From: Pseudoruminococcus_B sp937901805
GTDB lineage: Bacteria > Bacillota > Clostridia > Oscillospirales > Ruminococcaceae
Reading direction: 5' to 3'
Assembly: GCA_963560245.1 (NCBI GenBank)
Contig: CAUWNS010000033.1
Location: 1-20,566 of the forward strand
DNA: 20,566 nt
Shown piece after piece: positions 14,013 through 20,566 of this stretch. Under the pieces are notes generated by a model that worked only from the letters and a program-made list of their open reading frames with translations, made no database searches and had not been told where the DNA came from. Each line of letters opens with the position of its first letter. Position 1 is the stretch's first letter. The position numbers were made by a program, and so were the translations under genes.

Positions 14013-14041
14013 ATTCTATCAAAAAGCAAGCCCAATGAAAA
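14013..14041 (-). promoter_or_regulatory. Possible SigA promoter of the CNNM gene
   Basis: Minus strand TTTTCA (14041-14036), 17-nt spacer, TAGAAT (14018-14013), about 40 bp upstream of the chosen TTG start. The boxes are weak; the spacing is ideal. Confidence 0.4.
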
Positions 14042-14273
14042 AGGACATATGCTCGTAAATTTGTGTGAAAATTCCCAAACAGGACGTATTTTCCGCGATC
14101 ATCCTGCAATTACGCTCTTCCTTTCCTTTTTAATCGTATTTTCATAGCTTTTCAGGAGAAACCCACTTTATCAGATCATACAAAAACAGGCGATAAAATT
14201 CCATATCTGATGGAAAGTTTGTCCTGCTGCCAAAAATCTTTTACTTGGAGCATTCATTCATGGTGCCTTTCAA

Positions 14274-14337
14274 AAAGCAGATGCAGCAAAACGGACGATG
14301 GAATCCACAGGGCTTTGAGCGGTTCAACATCTGCTTT
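14274..14337. repeat. Inverted repeat, 10-bp arms around a 44-nt loop
   Basis: AAAGCAGATG (14274-14283) and CATCTGCTTT (14328-14337) are perfect arms. It lies 43 bp before the bidirectional terminator. Geometry resembles the repeat at 1266-1332 but the sequence is different. Confidence 0.45.
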
Positions 14338-14380
14338 GTCGTGTGTGGGCAGGGGCAGAGCTATTTTGCGGACTATGCAA

Positions 14381-14429
14381 TATAAAAAGACAGCCTCAGA
14401 GTATAAAAACCTGAGGCTGTCTTTTTATA
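14381..14429. terminator. Strong bidirectional terminator
   Basis: A perfect 19-bp stem (14381-14399 with 14411-14429) with an 11-nt loop. The core is CAGCCTCAG/CTGAGGCTG with A5 on one flank and T5 on the other, so it works in both directions. On the minus strand it would end transcripts from the smr gene; on the + strand no gene ends here, which hints at a + strand RNA or a lost gene. Confidence 0.9.
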
Positions 14430-14439
14430 TTTGAAGCGG

Positions 14440-14607
14440 CTAAATTTTTTCTTCTTGCGGTTGGCCGGGTATATTTATCGGCTTTCGCCAGGTGATCCCA
14501 TCCAGGTAGACTGCTTCTGTTGTCAGTACAAAACAGTAAGAACAGCGATCGTTCCTATATGAAGAACCGCAAAAGAAGCGCCGAAAGTGATCGAAGAAGT
14601 ATCCAGT
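14440..14607 (-). pseudogene. Possible C-terminal remnant of an unrecognised protein
   Basis: A 55-codon minus-strand frame without a start codon, bounded upstream by an in-frame TGA (14610-14608). Its last part, TTEAVYLDGITWRKPINIPG followed by QPQEEKI and TAG, reads like a real protein end, and a CGSSYRNDRCSYC segment lies before it. Upstream of the TGA the same frame stays open for at least 30 codons. It ends about 10 bp before the bidirectional terminator, which would suit a gene end. I do not recognise the family. It may be a decayed gene with a nonsense mutation, or a chance frame. Confidence 0.3.
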
Positions 14608-14705
14608 TCAAGTATAAAAGCGGAAAACCTTCCGAAAACACCAGCTTAGCCATGATTTTTCTCTGATTTTGGGATGCGGATTTCCTGTCAATCCCCCTGG
14701 TATTT

Positions 14706-15059
14706 CTACCACAGCACTACAATAGATACACCCGGATTGCCCCGGCAGTAATCGCTGTCTTTTGCACTAAACGGGCAGGTATAGAGCAGTTCCCTGCCAG
14801 TTTTAGTAAAAGGGGAAAAATCCTCTCCTTTGACAAAAGTGAGGATATCCCCCCAGTTTTTACGCAATTCCAGTTCCTCCTGGACAGCGGCTTTGATCCG
14901 ACCGCCCTTGCCGCTGGAGCCATAGCCGTGGATGAATTTGACTACGCGCGCCCCGCTTTGCTTAGCGTATATTAACTCTTCATTAAGCCGTTCCAGCGCG
15001 TCCGCCACATAAGGTTTGCCGTACTCCAAGTTGACAGTCGGTATTTCTACTGGTTCCAT
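14706..15059 (-). CDS. Smr-domain protein
   Basis: A 117-residue single-domain protein. The core VVKFIHGYGSSGKGGRIKAA corresponds to the Smr motif (H-G-x-G-x-G...R), preceded by a helix-rich part (ALERLNEELIYAKQSGA) as in the Smr domain of MutS2. Smr domains bind nucleic acids and some nick branched or joint DNA or cleave RNA. A stand-alone domain of this size could act on RNA or DNA in the cytoplasm; the precise role is unknown. The DxH segment usual at the N-terminus of many Smr domains is not clear here (VNLEYG). The ATG at 15059 has GGGGAG 8 nt upstream, and a promoter lies at 15101-15129. Its transcript probably ends at 14381-14429. Confidence 0.75.
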   Translation of the reverse strand: MEPVEIPTVNLEYGKPYVADALERLNEELIYAKQSGARVVKFIHGYGSSGKGGRIKAAVQEELELRKNWGDILTFVKGEDFSPFTKTGRELLYTCPFSAKDSDYCRGNPGVSIVVLW

Positions 15060-15100
15060 TGTTTCGGCTCCCCTCTCCGTTTTGGATTTAATTATTTTTT

Positions 15101-15129
15101 ATTTTACCCCGTATTCCCGCGGGCTGCAA
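15101..15129 (-). promoter_or_regulatory. SigA-type promoter of the Smr gene
   Basis: Minus strand TTGCAG (15129-15124), 17-nt spacer, TAAAAT (15106-15101), 42 bp upstream of the start codon. Confidence 0.6.
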
Positions 15130-15171
15130 GTCCTACATCCTGTTTTGGAAGATTTCTTCCAGTTATCGTAT

Positions 15172-16263
15172 CTACTGACTGAGCAATGCAACCGCCATAC
15201 TAATGATAAGCAGCAGAATAATTCCGCCCAATACCATCCAGGTGATCGGCCTTGCCATATTCATGGTCCAACCAATACCGAACCGCTTTTCCACCATCAG
15301 CGACGGGTCGTCCGGATTATAGTAAATACATCCCAGCTTCCAAAAACGATCGTCTTCCCTGGGATCAATCGCGTTGCTTCGGCCGTCTATATGTAAAAGC
15401 CGGCTTCCCCCCTGGCCCGTATAAAAGACCAGCGCCAAGGCAGGGATACCGGACAATACGGAAAAAACGGCGATCCCGGGCAGCAGCCAGGAAAAAGGGC
15501 ATAGTTCCAAAACAGCAAACTGAAGCAGTCCAATCAGTGCGATACTCAAAAATCCGATTGCGATTAAATAAGCGCACCAAAGTTTTTTAAACTGATAGGA
15601 AGCCCGCCTGCTTGCCTGCGGATCCTCTGAACGGATTACCTTTTTGGAACTTGCCGTCATCATCAACAGTGCATAGAATGCAGCAACCAGGAACACTTGG
15701 AGCAATACCATCTGATATAGGGAAAGAAAACCTTTTTCTTCAAAAGTAATATTTCCCAGGAAATCCCAATGGACAGGAATCCATTCTCCAAGAGCAGGCT
15801 CCCGCCAGGCCGTAATCCCTGCTGTCACAGCAACCAACAGGATATGAGGAGCAAACCACCAGCGGGAAATAAACCGAGGTTCCGGCGAAAGATCCACTGC
15901 CACCTGTTTTTGCACTGTATAGGAAAACTCGTGGTTTTGTTTCATCCGTTTCGCTCGAAAATGAAACAACAGGTACAGCAGCGATTGAAACAACAGATAC
16001 GCCAGCATAGAAATGGTAAATGCCAGTTCCCGGTGAATCAGGCGCCGCCAAACTGTCAGACACCAAAAACCTGCGCATAGAATCCCTATTACTATGCAAA
16101 ACAGAAAATAAAGACTGCGCATAAAGCGCACTTTTTCCAGTTGAGAGGCAGAATCCGGGAAATAAACGCCAAAGATATCGTTTTTCCGGATTACAAAGGG
16201 AGTCATGGCACACAGCGTCACTATAGTCACCAAAATACAACCGTTGATTACCCAGTATGTCAT
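15172..16263 (-). CDS. DUF1648/DUF5808 multi-pass membrane protein
   Basis: A 363-residue membrane protein with about eight hydrophobic helices (near 5-22, 50-70, 82-100, 138-153, 180-200, 230-252, 258-280, 338-361). A DUF1648-type segment, IPVHWDFLGN, lies after the fourth helix (about 165-175), and a DUF5808 segment, FWKLGCIYYNPDDPSLMVEK then RFGIGWTMNMARP, precedes the last helix. Function is not established; the family resembles SdpI-type membrane proteins by DUF1648. The ATG at 16263 overlaps the end of the GntR gene (ATGA), so the two are translationally coupled. In many Firmicutes a YtrA-type GntR regulator sits with such a membrane protein, which suggests the regulator controls this gene; inference. 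Confidence 0.85.
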   Translation of the reverse strand: MTYWVINGCILVTIVTLCAMTPFVIRKNDIFGVYFPDSASQLEKVRFMRSLYFLFCIVIGILCAGFWCLTVWRRLIHRELAFTISMLAYLLFQSLLYLLFHFRAKRMKQNHEFSYTVQKQVAVDLSPEPRFISRWWFAPHILLVAVTAGITAWREPALGEWIPVHWDFLGNITFEEKGFLSLYQMVLLQVFLVAAFYALLMMTASSKKVIRSEDPQASRRASYQFKKLWCAYLIAIGFLSIALIGLLQFAVLELCPFSWLLPGIAVFSVLSGIPALALVFYTGQGGSRLLHIDGRSNAIDPREDDRFWKLGCIYYNPDDPSLMVEKRFGIGWTMNMARPITWMVLGGIILLLIISMAVALLSQ

Positions 16264-16655
16264 CTTTCTTCATCCTCCTTCTTCCCGTCCAATTCCCGAA
16301 GAATAGACTCCGAAATTTCCCGCAGGCGAGATGTGGAAACACCTTTCGAATACCCCTCAATCAGCAGAGTCCGCAAACGGAGACAGAGATCTTCCCCATA
16401 CTCCGCATCTGCTTTCGGCTTACCCGTGACCACTACACCCTTCCGCTGGTGGATGCTGACATATCCTTCCCGTTTAAGGATATTATACGCCTTGTTGACT
16501 GTGTGCATGTTAATGCCGAGTTCCCCCGCAAGCTGGCGCACAGATGGAAGGGGATCCCCATTTTTGAGTTCTCCCTTAACAATTGCCTCGATGATCTTAT
16601 CCATAATCTGCTGATAAATCGGCGTTTTTGACAGGATATCCACTTCCAGAATCAC
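16260..16655 (-). CDS. GntR family transcriptional regulator (YtrA subfamily)
   Basis: A 131-residue regulator. The N-terminal winged helix-turn-helix (about 10-75) reads PIYQQIMDKIIEAIVKGELK, then LPSVRQLAGELGINMHTVNK and AYNILKREGYV, the GntR signature. The C-terminal part is short (about 55 residues) with no ligand-binding FCD or UTRA domain, as in the YtrA subfamily. Such regulators usually repress their own operon, often one with transporters or membrane proteins. The start is a GTG at 16655 with GGAGG 7 nt upstream. It heads a two-gene unit with the DUF1648/DUF5808 protein and has a promoter in the 78-bp gap. Confidence 0.95.
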   Translation of the reverse strand: MILEVDILSKTPIYQQIMDKIIEAIVKGELKNGDPLPSVRQLAGELGINMHTVNKAYNILKREGYVSIHQRKGVVVTGKPKADAEYGEDLCLRLRTLLIEGYSKGVSTSRLREISESILRELDGKKEDEER

Positions 16656-16700
16656 GGGTTCCCCTCCTTTTTCTGTTTAGAAATACTAATACAGGACGAA

Positions 16701-16730
16701 ATTATAACAATAGGCATCTGCATTCGCCAA
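16701..16730 (-). promoter_or_regulatory. SigA-type promoter of the GntR operon
   Basis: Minus strand TTGGCG (16730-16725), 18-nt spacer, TATAAT (16706-16701). It starts right after the DUF3006 stop. A GTATTAGTAT stretch (16692-16683) just downstream could be part of an operator; no clear palindrome was seen. Confidence 0.6.
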
Positions 16731-16733
16731 ACA

Positions 16734-16955
16734 TTAACGTCCGAATAGTCTCCTCTGCAGGGCTTTCAGATGCTGTCTGCGGCGACGGGTCGCTTCCTGA
16801 TCCACGATAAAGGCTCCGTCTTTTTCCTTCAGGCAGTCCCCTTCCCGTACAGGGCCCTGGACTGCATCTTTTTCCAAAATAACCTGGGAACCATCCGCCG
16901 CTTCGCAGACAAGGAGGCGGCTTTCCTCGATACGATCGACAACATACCGCCTCAC
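16734..16955 (-). CDS. DUF3006 family protein
   Basis: A 73-residue protein starting MRRYVVDRIEESRLLVCEAA, which fits the short DUF3006 beta-strand pattern (YxVDRIE...LE). It continues with EGDCLKEKDGAF and ends in a basic helix (ATRRRRQHLKALQRRLF). Its role is unknown. DUF3006 genes are commonly found next to ComEC-like metallo-hydrolases, as here. The ATG at 16955 overlaps the stop of the hydrolase gene (ATGA), with a GGGGAGG site upstream. The basic tail could bind nucleic acid; that is speculation. Confidence 0.85.
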   Translation of the reverse strand: MRRYVVDRIEESRLLVCEAADGSQVILEKDAVQGPVREGDCLKEKDGAFIVDQEATRRRRQHLKALQRRLFGR

Positions 16956-17914
16956 CTCTGCACCTCCCCTCGTTTTACAACAGTTCCGATCCGTTTGCCA
17001 TCTGTGGTAAAGGCCACCGTCCCGTTTTGCTCGGTGGTGTAATACGGCGTGCCTGTAGACGCGAGCAGTTCCAGTGTCTCCTTATGCGGATGGCCGTAGG
17101 AATTGTCCTTACCGCAGCAGATGACGGCGCACTGCGGGGACACCTTCTCGAAAAAGCCTTTGCTGGTGGAGGTGCTGCTGCCATGGTGCCCCAGTTTGAG
17201 CACATCGCTGTCCAGTTCTTCCCCATATTGTTTGAGGAGATCCTGCTCCGCTTCGCTCTCCGCATCCCCGGTGAACAGGAAGGAGGTCTCGCCGTATTCC
17301 AGTTTCGCCACTACGGAGAAATTGTTCAGATCTTCATATTCCCCCACCGGGCCGAGGATGGACAGGACTGCGCCGTCAGCGAGTGCAAACGTCTCGCCCG
17401 CACGGGCCTCCTGCACCTGCACACCCTGCTCCGACGCCGTTAGCAGGACATCCTCATAGGTTTTTGTGGTGGGGACAAGTTCCTCCGGGATATAGGGCAT
17501 CAGCAGGGTATCCACCTCCACTGCCCGCATGACCTCGTCCAGCCCGCCGATATGATCCGAATGTGGATGGGTGCCGATCACGAGATCCAATTTGGAAACT
17601 CCCTGGCTTTCCAGGTAAGCGAGCACATCCTCTCCCCGCCCGTTTTCCCCCGCGTCGATGAGCACCGTTTTCCCTTTGGTACGGATGAGGGCGCTGTCGC
17701 CCTGTCCGACGTCGATAAAGTGGACGGAGACGTCCCCCTCTACCGCTTGGGAGAACGAGGAGCCGCCGGCCTGCGAGGAGATTTTGGAGGAGAGTTCGCT
17801 CCAGGAGGGAATCCCCGGGATGGGGAAATACTCGGACACCGTCACCAAAGCGGCGCAGACAAGCACCGCCGCCCCAGTTAGCAGGGAAATCCATTTTTTC
17901 TGTTTTCTTCTCAT
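16952..17914 (-). CDS. Secreted or membrane-anchored ComEC/Rec2-like MBL-fold hydrolase
   Basis: A 320-residue protein. A basic N-terminus and one helix (8-26) form a signal peptide or anchor; the Cys at 20 lacks a proper lipobox. The metallo-beta-lactamase fold starts at about 62: VHFIDVGQGDSALI, then THPHSDHIGG with His116, His118, Asp120 and His121, FLFTGDAE with a metal-bridging Asp, and KLGHHGSSTS. This is the domain found at the C-terminus of the competence protein ComEC. In ComEC it is thought to degrade the non-transported DNA strand. As a free extracellular enzyme it may be a nuclease or phosphodiesterase; inference. It lies between ygiQ and the DUF3006 gene with ATGA overlaps on both sides; its start has GGGGAGGGG 6 nt upstream. 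Confidence 0.92.
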   Translation of the reverse strand: MRRKQKKWISLLTGAAVLVCAALVTVSEYFPIPGIPSWSELSSKISSQAGGSSFSQAVEGDVSVHFIDVGQGDSALIRTKGKTVLIDAGENGRGEDVLAYLESQGVSKLDLVIGTHPHSDHIGGLDEVMRAVEVDTLLMPYIPEELVPTTKTYEDVLLTASEQGVQVQEARAGETFALADGAVLSILGPVGEYEDLNNFSVVAKLEYGETSFLFTGDAESEAEQDLLKQYGEELDSDVLKLGHHGSSTSTSKGFFEKVSPQCAVICCGKDNSYGHPHKETLELLASTGTPYYTTEQNGTVAFTTDGKRIGTVVKRGEVQR

Positions 17915-19848
17915 CGGCTTCCCCTCCCCTTCGCCGGATACTGTTTTCCTGCACTATGGCGCCCTGCCCCGCGGCGAGGAGCCTTTGTGTTGTAGCGGGA
18001 AGTACGGCGCTGCTTCTCCCGTTTGGGGGCAAGTTCCTCCAGAAGCTTCCTGGTTTTCGGATCAAGCGGGATGAGGCAGTTTTCCCCGGAGCCGATCAAA
18101 TCCGTCCGGTGGGCTTTGACGAGCGCGCGCACGACAATCTCCCGGTTCTGAGGGCGAAAATACTGGAGCAGGGCGCGCTGCATTGCCTTTTCCTCCGGCG
18201 TGCGCGGAACGTAGACCTCCTGCATGGTATAAGGATCCAGCCCGGTATAGAACATACAGGTGGACACAGTCGCCGGAGTGGGATAGAAATCCTGCACCTG
18301 TTCCGGGCGGATATGGTTTTTCTTGAGAAACAACGCCAGTTCCACTGCGCTTTTGAGTGTAGAGCCGGGATGCGAGGACATCAGGTAAGGAACCAGGTAC
18401 TGCTCCTTGCCCGCCGCTTTGGTCAGGCGGTAAAATGCCTCCTGGAATTTCTCATAGGTTTCGATATGGGGCTTGCCCATTTTGTCAAGTACTGCGGCGG
18501 CGCAGTGTTCCGGCGCGACTTTGAGCTGTCCGCTGACATGGTGGCGCACAATTTCATCAAGGAAAGCCTCGTCCTTATCCGCAACCACATAGTCGAAACG
18601 GATCCCGGAACGGACAAACACGCGCTTGACCCCCGGAATCTCCCGGATTTTGCGCAGCAGATCAATATATTCCGTATGGTCGACCACCAGTTGTTTGCAC
18701 GGCGTGGGGGCAAGGCATTTTTTCCCCTTGCACATGCCGTATTTCTTCTGTTTTTCACAGGAGGGACGGCGGAAATCCGCTGTGGGGCCGCCTACGTCGT
18801 GGATATACCCTTTGAAGCGGGGGTTATAGGTCATATTGCGCGCCTCGTTGAGCACGGACTGCTCGCTGCGGCAGGTGATATACCGTCCCTGGTGGAACGC
18901 GAGCGCGCAGAAATTGCAGGAGCCAAAGCACCCGCGGTTATGCGCAATGGAAAATTCCACTTCCTTGATGGCGGGGACGCCCCCTTCCGCCTCATAGGAG
19001 GGATGGTACATGCGCTGGTACGGCAGGGAGTAAACGTAATCCAACTCCTTTTGTGTAAGCGGCGCGGCAGGCTTGTTTTGCAGCAGGTATTTCCCCTGGC
19101 AGCGCTGCACCAGATTACGACCAGTCATATAGTCGTGCTCGTCAAATTCCAGCCGGCTCGAACGCGCATAGGCTATTTTATCGGTACTGACCTTTTCAAA
19201 GGAATCACATTCCAAAAATTTTTCCGGCAGATGCCCAAAATCCGTCACTACGCAGGTGCCGAGGATATCCGTCATCTCCTTGACCGGCTCCCCTGCCGCC
19301 AGGCGCTCGGCAATCTCCACCGTCTGGTGTTCGCCCATGCCGTAGCTTAAAATATCCGCCCCCGAATCAAAGAGGATAGAGCGGCGCACCTTGTCATCCC
19401 AATAATCATAGTGGGCAAACCGGCGCAGGGATGCCTCCAGCCCGCCGATGACGATGGGGATATCCCCATAGGCTTCCCGGATCCGGTTGCAGTAGACAAT
19501 CACAGCGCGATCCGGGCGCCTGCCCGCCCGGTTTCCCGGGGAATAGGCGTCGTCATGCCGCCGCTTTTTGGCGGCGGTGTAGTGCGCCACCATAGAATCA
19601 ATATTGCCGGCGCTCACCAGAAAGCCGAGTTTCGGCCTGCCGAAGCGTTTGAAATCCTCGCAGTTTTTCCAGTCCGGCTGGCTGAGCATCGCCACCCGGT
19701 AGCCTTTGTCCTCCAGCAAACGGGTGATAATCGCCGCCCCAAAACTGGGATGGTCAACATAAGCGTCGCCCGAGACATAGACAAAATCCGGTTGCTGCCA
19801 GCCACGCTGTTTCATCTCCTGATAGGTGATTGGTAAAAAATCGCTCAT
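17911..19848 (-). CDS. YgiQ family radical SAM protein
   Basis: A 645-residue protein. The N-terminal YgiQ/UPF0313 part (1-300) starts DFLPITYQEMKQRGW and has DFVYVSGDAYVDHPSFG and GGLEASLRRFAHYDYW. The radical SAM 4Fe-4S motif is Cys307-x3-Cys311-x2-Cys314 in RGCFGSCNFCAL, preceded by EFSIAHN. Later segments include IHDVGGPTADFR, FVRSGIRFDY, LKVAPEH and DFYPTPATVSTCMFYTG. The last 40 residues are basic and low in complexity (RRTSRYNTKAPRRGAGRHS). The chemistry and substrate are unknown for this widespread family. The ATG at 19848 has AGGAG 5 nt upstream. It is the first gene of a three-gene overlapping unit, just after the ftsK terminator. Confidence 0.95.
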   Translation of the reverse strand: MSDFLPITYQEMKQRGWQQPDFVYVSGDAYVDHPSFGAAIITRLLEDKGYRVAMLSQPDWKNCEDFKRFGRPKLGFLVSAGNIDSMVAHYTAAKKRRHDDAYSPGNRAGRRPDRAVIVYCNRIREAYGDIPIVIGGLEASLRRFAHYDYWDDKVRRSILFDSGADILSYGMGEHQTVEIAERLAAGEPVKEMTDILGTCVVTDFGHLPEKFLECDSFEKVSTDKIAYARSSRLEFDEHDYMTGRNLVQRCQGKYLLQNKPAAPLTQKELDYVYSLPYQRMYHPSYEAEGGVPAIKEVEFSIAHNRGCFGSCNFCALAFHQGRYITCRSEQSVLNEARNMTYNPRFKGYIHDVGGPTADFRRPSCEKQKKYGMCKGKKCLAPTPCKQLVVDHTEYIDLLRKIREIPGVKRVFVRSGIRFDYVVADKDEAFLDEIVRHHVSGQLKVAPEHCAAAVLDKMGKPHIETYEKFQEAFYRLTKAAGKEQYLVPYLMSSHPGSTLKSAVELALFLKKNHIRPEQVQDFYPTPATVSTCMFYTGLDPYTMQEVYVPRTPEEKAMQRALLQYFRPQNREIVVRALVKAHRTDLIGSGENCLIPLDPKTRKLLEELAPKREKQRRTSRYNTKAPRRGAGRHSAGKQYPAKGRGSR

Positions 19849-19882
19849 ATCTGCTCCTTTATTTTATGTATCAAGACATTAC

Positions 19883-19915
19883 AAAACCCTCCCAAGAGAT
19901 TAGTCCTCCTGGGAG
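19883..19915 (-). terminator. Likely terminator overlapping the end of ftsK/spoIIIE
   Basis: A 10-bp stem with one G-T pair (19889-19898 with 19906-19915), 7-nt loop that contains the ftsK stop codon, then GGTTTTGT in minus sense. The short T-run makes it moderate. Confidence 0.55.
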
Positions 19916-20566
19916 AGGTTCATTTCCATCCACTGCTGTTTGGTCATCAGTACCTGACGGGGTTTGCCTCCGCCTTCGCTTGGGCCGACAATCCCCCTCT
20001 GTTCCATCTCATCCACCAGGCGGGCAGCACGGGCATAGCCCAGGCGCAGCCGCCGCTGCAGCATGGAGGTCGAGGCCTGTCCCGCTTCCACCACCAGTTC
20101 AATCGCCTGAGGAAGCATGTCGTCGACTTCGTCAAAGCCGCCCCCGCCGTCGCTCTTGCCCTTTTCCTTCACAGCAAGGCGGTCGATTTCCGAGATGACG
20201 TCTTCGTCGTATTCCGCGGTCTTCGTCTGTTTGATATAGTCGACTACGCGCTCAATCTCCTTATCGCTGACAAAGCAGCCCTGTACCCTCTGCGGCTTGG
20301 AAGAGCCCATAGGGTAAAAGAGCATGTCGCCCTTGCCGAGCAGCTTTTCCGCACCCCCGGAATCCAGGATTGTGCGGGAATCCACTTGGGAGGAGACGGC
20401 AAAAGCAATCCGGCTGGGGATATTCGCCTTGATAACGCCGGTGATCACATCTACCGACGGGCGCTGGGTCGCAATCACCAGGTGCATGCCTGCGGCACGC
20501 GCCATCTGCGCCAGGCGGCAGATCGCATCCTCCACCTCGTTCGGAGCCGCCATCATCAGATCCGCA
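19900..20566 (-). CDS. DNA translocase FtsK/SpoIIIE, C-terminal part, truncated by window edge
   Basis: The last 221 residues of an FtsK/SpoIIIE-type motor; the frame continues past position 20566. Seen: ADLMMAAPNEVEDAICRLAQ, then HLVIATQRPSVDVITGVIKA and NIPSRIAFAVSSQVDSRTIL, which are the distal part of the RecA-like motor, followed by GAEKLLGKGDMLFYP. After a linker rich in Asp, Glu and Gly comes the gamma winged-helix domain (TSMLQRRLRLGYARAARLVD), which reads the orienting DNA sequences. The protein moves chromosomal DNA through the division or sporulation septum. FtsK and SpoIIIE cannot be told apart without the N-terminus. No defect is seen in the visible part. Confidence 0.96.
   Translation of the reverse strand, partial: ADLMMAAPNEVEDAICRLAQMARAAGMHLVIATQRPSVDVITGVIKANIPSRIAFAVSSQVDSRTILDSGGAEKLLGKGDMLFYPMGSSKPQRVQGCFVSDKEIERVVDYIKQTKTAEYDEDVISEIDRLAVKEKGKSDGGGGFDEVDDMLPQAIELVVEAGQASTSMLQRRLRLGYARAARLVDEMEQRGIVGPSEGGGKPRQVLMTKQQWMEMNLSQED

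Larger units (their letters stand above)
13976..14705. other. Gene-free stretch with terminator, inverted repeat and possible gene remnant
   Basis: No intact gene was recognised in about 730 bp. It holds the promoter of the CNNM gene, an inverted repeat at 14274-14337, a strong bidirectional terminator at 14381-14429 and a possible coding remnant at 14440-14607. A + strand frame at 14210-14434 runs through the terminator and looks like chance. No tRNA, 6S, SRP or tmRNA pattern was recognised. Confidence 0.6.

Noticed and set aside
14210..14434. 74-residue + strand frame
   Set aside because: Runs through the 19-bp bidirectional terminator and has no ribosome site or motif.
14512..14661. 32-residue hydrophobic minus frame starting MAKLVFSEGF
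   Set aside because: No Shine-Dalgarno and low-complexity Leu/Phe content; more likely a chance frame of the remnant region.
14440..14705. TGA at 14610-14608 as a selenocysteine codon
   Set aside because: No stem-loop of the bacterial SECIS type was evident just after the TGA and the protein family is unknown; a nonsense mutation or chance frame is simpler.
15146..15161. TGGAAGA/TCTTCCA palindrome after the DUF1648 gene
   Set aside because: Short AT-rich stem with almost no loop and no T-run in either direction; not a convincing terminator.
17956..19350. 464-residue + strand frame
   Set aside because: Antisense of the YgiQ gene with its intact radical SAM motif; no ribosome site or domain.
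1..20566. CRISPR array, tRNA, rRNA, prophage or defence island
   Set aside because: No regularly spaced repeats, cloverleaf sequences, integrase or defence-gene domains were found; the only mobile trace is the IS200 remnant.

Overview
The window is a chromosomal piece of a low-to-mid GC Gram-positive bacterium, most likely an anaerobic Clostridia (Oscillospiraceae/Ruminococcaceae-like). The grounds are the rplU-prp-rpmA order with a Firmicutes-type L27 N-terminal extension, the obg-mrnC-yitT cluster, the paired M16 proteins YmfF/YmfH, DUF1540 and DUF3006 proteins, and FtsK/SpoIIIE. Genus is inference. All recognisable genes lie on the minus strand except one small + strand ORF at 1026-1163.

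Layout in window order (transcription of minus genes runs right to left). 1-350: decayed IS200/IS605 tnpA and a perfect hairpin. 366-1163: TM2 membrane protein with a Q/N/P/Y-rich tail, divergent from a 45-residue Asn/Gln/Lys protein that resembles small spore proteins. 1164-1515: no recognised gene, one long inverted repeat. 1571-4194: obg, mrnC (Mini-RNase III) and yitT, with a clear promoter upstream of obg and a terminator after yitT. 4345-5373: rplU-prp-rpmA behind a near-consensus promoter and an L21-type leader, with a terminator after rpmA. 5379-10193: ymfF-ymfH-lgt-folD, with a long, structured, gene-free leader (10194-10464). 10546-12007: Cof-type HAD phosphatase and an unknown membrane-anchored protein. 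12319-12627: Cys-rich double-DUF1540 protein. 12713-13975: CNNM/CorC transporter. 13976-14705: long gap with a strong bidirectional terminator and a possible gene remnant. 14706-15059: Smr-domain protein. 15172-16655: GntR regulator plus DUF1648/DUF5808 membrane protein. 16734-19848: YgiQ radical SAM, secreted ComEC-like metallo-beta-lactamase-fold protein and DUF3006 protein, each joined by an ATGA overlap. 19900-20566: C-terminal part of FtsK/SpoIIIE, running off the window.

Much of the window is housekeeping: ribosome assembly and maturation (L21, L27, Prp, Obg, Mini-III), one-carbon metabolism (FolD), lipoprotein biogenesis (Lgt) and chromosome translocation. I did not find a clear new defence or mobile system. 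The points most worth a second look are: the unannotated spore-protein-like ORF and a forespore-type promoter motif that recurs upstream of the DUF1540 gene; the long leader of ymfF with competing inverted repeats and a terminator-like hairpin; the start of mrnC, whose only good Shine-Dalgarno points at an ATC/CTG codon; and two gene-free stretches that hold inverted repeats.
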